Shown here: in pieces, positions 57,901-64,000 of the stretch
Position numbering within the stretch: the first letter of the stretch is position 1
Layout: the number at the start of each line of letters is the position of its first letter
DNA from: Calliphora vicina
Lineage: Eukaryota > Arthropoda > Insecta > Diptera > Calliphoridae
DNA: 64,000 nt
Direction of reading: 5' to 3'
NCBI RefSeq assembly: GCF_958450345.1
Contig: NC_088782.1
Span: 107,042,358 to 107,106,357, forward strand
Translations under genes and position numbers: made by a program
The notes under the pieces: generated by a model
Databases searched by the model: none
Told to the model about the DNA's origin: nothing
Seen by the model: the letters and a program-made list of their open reading frames with translations, nothing else

Positions 57901-58264
57901 ATAGTCCTTATTCTGGATCGCCTAGAAGATCCTTCAGTGTCCGTAACATTCACAACTTTCCAATCGTGAGTTGAAAGCTGTGAGTAACAGTACTGGATAA
58001 TCTTCAAGATCTCCTCCGGGCTTCATAAATTTCACCTCACAGTGGCAGCGAATGAAAATAATTATAAGCTCTTTCATGGAATAGCGGTTCTTTTATTACA
58101 TCTAGTTTAACCTAGATGTGAATGGGTTAGCGAGTCATTCCGGATATAGGTTCATTTCAAAGGGGTTAACCATATCACGGATCAATGATTAACCCATTTC
58201 CTGACATTCCACTTGTATCTATATTGACTTATTCATTTTGGTTAAATAACACCTATTGCGTTGC
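57901..58264. other. unassigned, possibly LINE ORF1 debris
   Basis: Minus-strand frames such as FMKPGGDLEDYP near 58020 hint at more of the LINE's ORF1, but I cannot support it. A new LINE fragment in the opposite direction starts near 58265. Confidence 0.25.
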
Positions 58265-58660
58265 CAATATGGCCAAATTACTTATAGGATTCCATTGCGA
58301 TACAATAACTGATATCAACTGTTACAGGCCACTATATCATAGAGACTTTGTTTGCTGCTCAACGATGTTGGAACAGTAAGAAAGAGGAAGAGATATTGTT
58401 TCATATATTCTGCCAATGAAAGGCATTGGATAACGGGGAGCGCATAGTTGTCCTCTCATTTATCTCAAGCTTGAAAGAGTTATCGTAGATGAACGACTTA
58501 TTCATCAGCTATTCTGGTTGATTTATCATGGAAACATCCCTTGTGAATTAATGGATTTGATTCATATCATTTTGGTCATGGGATCACATACGAATTAATC
58601 TAAGTGAGCTGCTTGAAGGACGACTGTCTAAAGAACTCAACCTAGTCTCATACTTGGAGA
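58265..58660 (+). pseudogene. LINE ORF2 C-terminus and 3' UTR
   Basis: The plus strand reads MWPNYL-like words, TVTGHYIIETLFAAQRCWNS, and KKEEEILFHIFCQ with KALDN (58320-58440). This is the C-terminal Cys-rich segment (TGHC-IGTHA; C-C; EEE--HLLCQCPAL). A 3' UTR follows with tcattttggtcatgggatc and ctaagtgagctgcttgaagg (58565-58620), shared with the LINE tails at 30650 and 820. The CCTAA tail is worn to ctcaacctagtc. Confidence 0.65.
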
Positions 58661-58739
58661 AGCTATCGATGAGTTTCAGATTCATCTACTTATTAATTGG
58701 AGAATATTGTTGGTTTAGCATGACAAAAACAGATGTCAA

Positions 58740-58835
58740 TTGAAAGATAAGCGATGTCAATTGAAATAATATCTCAATCGGATGGATCCAATTGAGCTAC
58801 TTGAAAAGAGACTGCCCAAGGAATCCAAACAAACC
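58740..58835 (+). repeat. second copy of the LINE 3' UTR end
   Basis: ggatccaattgagctacttg and agactgcccaaggaatcc repeat the 3' UTR words of the fragment at 58600, about 190 bp further on. It is either a separate truncated insertion or a local duplication. Confidence 0.5.
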
Positions 58836-60174
58836 TTTGACTTAAGACAAAGTCTTTCTTTTATCTCTATTTCAGAATAAAATAAGTTGTGTTTATAAAT
58901 GTTTCAACTCTATTATATCCAAAGTCTATTCCTCCATGGACAACCCCATATTGTTCCTTAATAAAAACTAACAACATTAAAGCAATTTTAAACTAACAAC
59001 ATGATGATAATGATGATGATTACAATAAATGTTGAAATAGTAGATGATGACAAACAACGGAACAGAAGAGCATCAAAAGAAGAATAGAGGTTAACAATTC
59101 TGGATGGTATGTGCGTGTGTGTGTGTGATGAAGATGCCGTTACAAAAACTCAGTGTTGCATGAAACATGAAATATCAACATCATTTAAAAAAATAAAACA
59201 TTCAATTTTATTCTCTAAATTCTTATTCTCATTCTGTTGCTAAAAAGTTAGAAAGCTAAAAATTATGTAGATGGAAAAAAAACCCAACACACTCGTACAA
59301 TTTTTATGTAATATCTTTATTTTTAAGTGGATCTAATGTCAAAGTCAAATAGTTTCTATTAAAATAGTAATGTGGACAATTTATGCACATTATTCGTTGA
59401 AATGCATATTCACAAGAGGCGACTCTGATAAAAACTTTTGGTTGGCCAACAAAAAATAGGGTTTAAACATTATTTAGAAAAGAGTTGTTCGTAAGTTTAA
59501 GGGAAATTTATTAATTTTTTCTTTAACTTTTTTGGTTTTTTTCCATCACTTAATAGACTGCAGTAACAACACTTATCAATTCAATTGTCTAATCTATCCC
59601 TTACCATTGATTGATTGATGATTGCTTACAAGTTCTGTCAACCCTGTTGAATAATGCAAACATTACAATTCCATTTACTACTTTAAACTTAAATTAGCCC
59701 TGTATTTGCTACAACAAAATTATTTATCAAATACACACAAAACTCAATTGAATTTTTCACATGACTAAACAAAATTCACCAATAAACGAAACAGACGACC
59801 GACTAACTTAAACAGACAAACGTTAAAACATTTTGCCTTAAAAATAGAAAGAAATACTAAATAAAATAAAAATTAAATGGAATGGCAAGCATAACAATCA
59901 TCAAACATTAATTTAAAGAAAATATACAAAACCCCAAACAAAATGTTCATTCTTGCCACAATCAGCGGCAACAGCTAGATCATTATCATGTTTATCATCG
60001 TCATCATCATCAATTTATTAACGTTGCTGAGAAATTAAGCGATAAAGCAATACTGAACGTCGAACCACCACCATTAACATCGTCATCACAGCCAGCATTA
60101 CAACCACTGACACTCTGCTGTGTTGCACGCGTATGATGTTGATCATAATTTCAAATTTCCAATGTACTAAAATA
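58836..60174. other. AT-rich spacer with simple repeats
   Basis: gatgataatgatgatgatt at 59003, gtgcgtgtgtgtgtgtgtga at 59111, and catcatcatcaat-type words at 60000. No shared transposon sequence, no supported gene. Confidence 0.45.
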
Positions 60175-60540
60175 TTAATTCTTGTGTGCAGCAAAGAAAT
60201 TCTTTGTATTACCACTACTTGAACATATGACGCTTTCAAACGGGAAATTGAATTGTGCCTCATACGCTAGTGTAGTGTTTGTAAGATTGGAGTAAAGTCG
60301 ACTGCTGGATACTGTACACATGAAGTTTAGTTCATAAATTCTTTTATTTTTAGAATACTGATTGAGTCTATACCTGACGAATATACCGATCACATAGTAT
60401 CGCATACGATAAACAGTAAAATGCTTCTGTATCTTTAAACCTCCAGATTCAATGGTCTCCTCCAACATTGAAACTATAGTACCATGCCTTCTGATAATCT
60501 TCAGGGCTTGCTTGCTCATCGTCCATCAATATGGACAGTG
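60175..60540 (-). other. unassigned 114-codon frame downstream of RTE remnant
   Basis: The minus-strand frame 60519-60175 begins MSKQALKIIRRHGTIVSMLE. It lies directly downstream of RTE endonuclease pieces on the same strand, so it could be RTE-derived, but I recognise no RT motif. Left open. Confidence 0.3.
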
Positions 60541-61740
60541 TACAAGAATATCGTAATTCCCAATGGAGGGAAATTATCCACTATGTTCCTCCTTCTTTCT
60601 ACATAGAACTTTTGAAAGAATCATTGATTTCTATCCAAGGCTCAACGAATGGTATTTCTACCTAAACTGAAATACACTTAAGACTTTAGCCTTGGTATGA
60701 GACGCTTTTCCTCTGACAATTTTGTCGAGTTCGTTGTGCTGTGCCTGCAGACTGAGTTTGACACCACGAATTTATGCTGATATCCATTCTTTCCTTATAT
60801 CCAAGAATATCCTTGGCGGGGTTTATAAAAACGCTTTGGCCGTTGTCCTGTGCTGCAATAAAAGTACGGCTTAATTCTTCGGAATATGCAGTGGACATTA
60901 CTGGATCTTATAGTCTTTGAACGTTGACAGGCCTGGTATTGCTGTTGATGTTGCTGATGTCTCGTATTGCAGCAAATTTTATACTTATTTCTGCAACGAG
61001 TAGATGACGATCTGTTGCCATATCTGCACCTCTGCGATTTCGCACATCCAAGAGGGACCCTCGTCAATTTTATTTTCCGTTCTTTGGTCAGAAGACACCC
61101 ATGTTAACTTGTGTATTGTCTCGTGTGTTAATGCGGAACCATCTACAACTGTTTTATACTTCTGCGACGAGAAGGTGATGATCTGTTGCCATATCTGCAC
61201 CTCTGCGATTTCGCACATACAAGAGCAACCATCGTCAATTTTATCTTCCGTTCTTTGATCAGGAAACATCCAAGTTACCTTCAGTATTGTCTTTTGTGAG
61301 AATACGGACCCATCTCCAACTAAGTTTTTTGATGCACACATTCCCAGGAAGAGTTCGCAATTCTCAGACCTTCACCTTAGTCCATTAGTCCCCATAATTG
61401 ACGTTAGGTTGATATAGTTTGCTTCAATTTGAGCATTGAAGTCCCCCATTACGATTAATATGTCACCGCTGTTGCTGTCGCATACTGGATGCAATTAATA
61501 TGTTGTTCGCGTGTGCGGAATTTGACGAATATTACTCTGTCGGAGAACAGTTCCCAAGAGAAAAAGGCCTTTTTTGCTCTCCTTGTTAAGATGAATCCAA
61601 CATCACTTGATTTTGGAAGGTTTCCTGAGTGGGCTGATTATAAAAAGATGAGACCGTCAAAAGTAATGTGCTCGCCCACTTCAGGCCAAGGAGGAGCTTG
61701 TATTTGAGCATTTTCTTGCAGAGCTGCTTTAGGCGAGATG
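60541..61740 (-). pseudogene. RTE-type LINE endonuclease remnant
   Basis: Minus-strand order from 61710: VGEHITFDGLIFL, VGFILTRRAKKAFFSWELFS and DRVIFVKFRTR (61680-61500). Then ILIVMGDFNAQIEANYINLT (about 61470), GDFNAQ being the conserved metal-site segment of the apurinic-type endonuclease. Then a broken GGSVFSQKTI-like segment, LKVTWMFPDQRTEDKID and a QRCRYGNRSS segment, standing for TWVSPDG-TENQIDH and RGADAASDHHL of the family. The catalytic DH of both endings is lost (KIDDG, GNRSS). Then ILGYKERMD and NCQRKSVSYQG as in the linker to RT. No RT core seen. This is a different LINE group from the RNase H-bearing ones. Confidence 0.78.
60979..61330 (-). repeat. 171-bp in-frame tandem duplication in the RTE endonuclease
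   Basis: ctgcaacgag at 60991 and ctgcgacgag at 61162 start two copies that both continue through tctgttgccatatctgcacc, tctgcgatttcgcacat, cgtcaattttat and ccgttcttt. The period is 171 bp, 57 codons. In translation WQQIV-SLQK / WQQII-SSQK and TENKIDEG / TEDKIDDG appear twice. Confidence 0.88.
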
Positions 61741-62289
61741 GCTAAAAAAGCGTTCGTATATTCCAGGATCCAAATCGTGTTCTTGTTTCCATTATAATTT
61801 TCGTCAACTTTTGATCGTATTGTTCATTTGTATTGTTTGAGGTTTAGTTAAGCGTAGTATCTCGAATGAGCAAATGATTTCTCTACTGTAACCTAATATG
61901 ATGATGATAAACCAACAGACTGGCTGTTCATATTACACGTTTGTATAGGGAACCATTTAATGTAAATACAGACGTCCGCTTGCAGCCACACCAACTAGGA
62001 GAAGGGATTAAGGGATTATCCAGTTCCGGGAGTACAAATTGAAATGTGACACTCACTCACCTTGTCAATGTTCCGCTGTTTGACCGGAACTGCTTATTCC
62101 TGCAAAAACACTTATTCCCAGCTAACATTTATATCTAAAGGTCGTTCATTATCCTTAACCTGTGACCTGTCCGGCTACCTTCAGCTCGGCACCTTTGAAC
62201 CCTTATTTCTTAGGCTCACGGACATTGAACTAATACTGGATAATAAAGAAAATGTGAACCAGAAGACACAATCTACAACCAATATAGCG
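61741..62289. other. unassigned stretch
   Basis: A plus-strand frame opens at 62062 and runs into the LINE linker at 62300. Its first half shows no domain. The part 61741-62060 has no feature seen. Confidence 0.3.
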
Positions 62290-62960
62290 TTTGGGAGCGT
62301 TAGAAAGTTTATGATAGCAGATAGAGGACTGCTTATTCCAGCATTATTTAATATCCTTAACTGGTTAACACCAGATATCTTGGCAAAACAAATATGCAAG
62401 AACACCGCAATGAGGCTAAATGCCAACAAAGAATTTTCTTTGAAACTTTCTATTTAGAAATTTACAATAAGTATGGAAATCTTAAAACATAAATATCATT
62501 ATTATTGCCATTATCTAACCAAACTCCACTTCTTAAGAGTTCCGCAAAAGATAGCAGCTCCCTTGCAAGAGATTTGGATGATTAATTAGTTTTACTGGAG
62601 TACTTGAACTCCTGTTGTATTTTTGGAACAATGGCCAAGCCAATATGGTGTCGATCAATATGGATGTTTCTGTTGACTACGCTATAACTGAATCCATTTT
62701 CAAGATTTTATGAAGAATATACCAAATAGAGCTGACTATGGTAATGGCCTCAACCGGAGTACATTATCCAAATATTCACTGATGCATCAACATCATAGAA
62801 ATAGCGAAACTTTCATCTAATACCCTTGTATGGGTTCCTGAACATGAGAACATTAAAGGAAACTGTAGAGCTATACTTGCAAAAGCTGGCACCACCCTTA
62901 ATACGAATAAATTTACTGCCTGTTCTACGATGTCGAAAGAAAAATGAGTCGAAAAATCAG
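62290..62960 (+). pseudogene. LINE linker and RNase H remnant
   Basis: The plus strand reads LIPALFNILNWLTPDILAKQ then ICKNTAMRLNA (62331-62420), like the pre-RNase H linker at 15767. Further on, IFTDAS (about 62775) stands for the TDGS motif with the first catalytic Asp, and TLVWVPEHENIKGNCRAILA (62822-62881) for the last RNase H block (WVPGHENIEGN). Stops and frameshifts lie between. No 3' tail was located. Confidence 0.65.
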
Positions 62961-64000
62961 TTTTTAAAATTCTTTCGAATAGTTTTCATACAAATTTGTT
63001 CTAATCATTTTTCTATTAACATCGTGAAACAGGCAGTTAGTCCTTAATTTTAATAAATTTAGTACATTATCCTATTGAAGGGTAAACTAATAACTTTACA
63101 CAAACTTCATATGGCGACAAAAAAAGATAGAAGAGAGAACCTACTAAGAAGGAGAGCAGGTCTTATTGGATATATGGACATGTACAGGATGCGATTTGCG
63201 ATAAATTTGCCTTAATTCCTTCTAAGAAGCCTAAATACTAATAACAATAGTTACTCTGGTTGCACACACTTGAAAGCTGTAACAACGAGGAATAAGAGAA
63301 GGCAACTAAACTGGACGGACTTAAGACGTATAATGTTTGGTTAAAAATGAACTATTGACTAAAACTGTCTCTATAAGACTGATTTGAGTAAGATTAGCAC
63401 ATTCATTTCAACAAAAGTATGGTGAACGGGACCTACACTTTAACCCAGATGAGATTTGCTTCAGACGGCAAAGGATCAAATATCTACTGACGCAAATACC
63501 TTCGGAAATGGAAAATTTTCTAAAATCAAAAAACTATTTTTTATTGTGAATGGAAGCAGATCTTTAATACTAACACAGATAGGCTAAATTGACCCCATAT
63601 GGAAAAGGACTACAATAGAAACATTGTTAACTGTATTTGAGTTGTGTGTCACAGATTCGATTTAAATACATTTTGTGTAGAAAGGATACAATTCTAGAAG
63701 TATATTTAGCACATTCCGGAATCCAAATCGTTTACATATTATAATGAGAAAAGTCATCATCATAAAATACTTTAGGTTTTCATTATTTTGTTTTAAAGTT
63801 GATCATTCGATTCTCAGTTAAGGTTTCCATCATGGCTTTAGGCCGACTTTCAGGAGTTTCACGGTAGAAATTATTATATTCGGACCGACTTGATTCGGAC
63901 CACAGAGTTTTGAAAGCCACAAACAATATCCCGCACCCATGCGCTTAATCTTATTTGTATGCTTTTCTACAACTTATACATCTGATCAGAGTTAAAAAAC
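62961..64000. other. no recognised feature to window end
   Basis: May hold worn LINE C-terminal sequence to about 63350, but no segment is convincing. From 63350 on nothing is recognised. Confidence 0.3.

Noticed and set aside
1..64000. tRNA, rRNA or snRNA genes
   Set aside because: I looked for tRNA-like B-box words (GGTTCGA-type) with paired arms and for rRNA core words and saw none. A covariance-model search could still find one.

Overview
This window looks like gene-poor nuclear DNA from a dipteran fly, most likely a calyptrate (blow fly or house fly type). It is AT-rich. It holds at least nine copies or fragments of a short interspersed element of the mini-me/INE-1 type known from Diptera, with a (TA)n block, a conserved core and a (GTCY)n block. 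It also holds many decayed LINEs, Tc1/mariner, hAT, piggyBac, pogo-like and Helitron remnants. I found no intact host protein-coding gene, rRNA or tRNA. The longest open frames (about 140-170 codons) are pieces of broken LINE or Helitron proteins or chance frames. The rest is probably intergenic or long-intron sequence. All family calls rest on motifs read by eye; no database search was possible.

Layout. 0-7 kb: a 26-bp minisatellite, a LINE 3' end, a mariner remnant, a Helitron protein remnant, a long mini-me-like element, a pogo/Tigger-like MITE and a LINE RNase H piece. 7.4-10.26 kb: a complete-looking non-autonomous Helitron (A^TC...CTAG^T, terminal hairpin) carrying a ~117-bp tandem array whose units follow a three-unit higher-order order. 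11-17.4 kb: a LINE split by a 3.4-kb hAT element with a perfect 8-bp target duplication; that hAT itself contains two mini-me copies and a second hAT with transposase remnants. Degenerate 35-bp satellite flanks this LINE on both sides. 19-23 kb: a chain of mini-me elements containing a piggyBac MITE with TTAA duplication, then a Jockey-type LINE end and a mariner.

25-37 kb: LINE pieces, a mariner, a reverse-strand LINE broken by a solo LTR, and a 2.6-kb satellite array abutting the LINE's 5' truncation point. 37-46 kb: mini-me copies, a 140-bp near-perfect palindrome built from a mini-me 5' end, an internally deleted Helitron with Rep-helicase remnants, a second copy of the minisatellite Helitron's 5' part, and a mariner. 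48-50.3 kb: a second copy of the same LTR, split by a 1.56-kb hAT. 51-64 kb: a mariner fragment, a ~320-bp Helitron, a reverse-strand LINE with endonuclease and RT remnants, an RTE-type LINE endonuclease with an internal in-frame duplication, and more LINE RNase H remnants.

The genes do not work together as a host system; the window is a nested record of transposition. Relative age can be read from the nesting: LINE, then hAT, then mini-me; LINE, then solo LTR; LTR, then hAT; mini-me, then piggyBac MITE. The most distinctive items are the higher-order minisatellite inside a Helitron, the spacer-free palindrome, the recurrent (CCTAA)-like 3' tails of the LINE family, and the satellite repeatedly found next to those LINEs.
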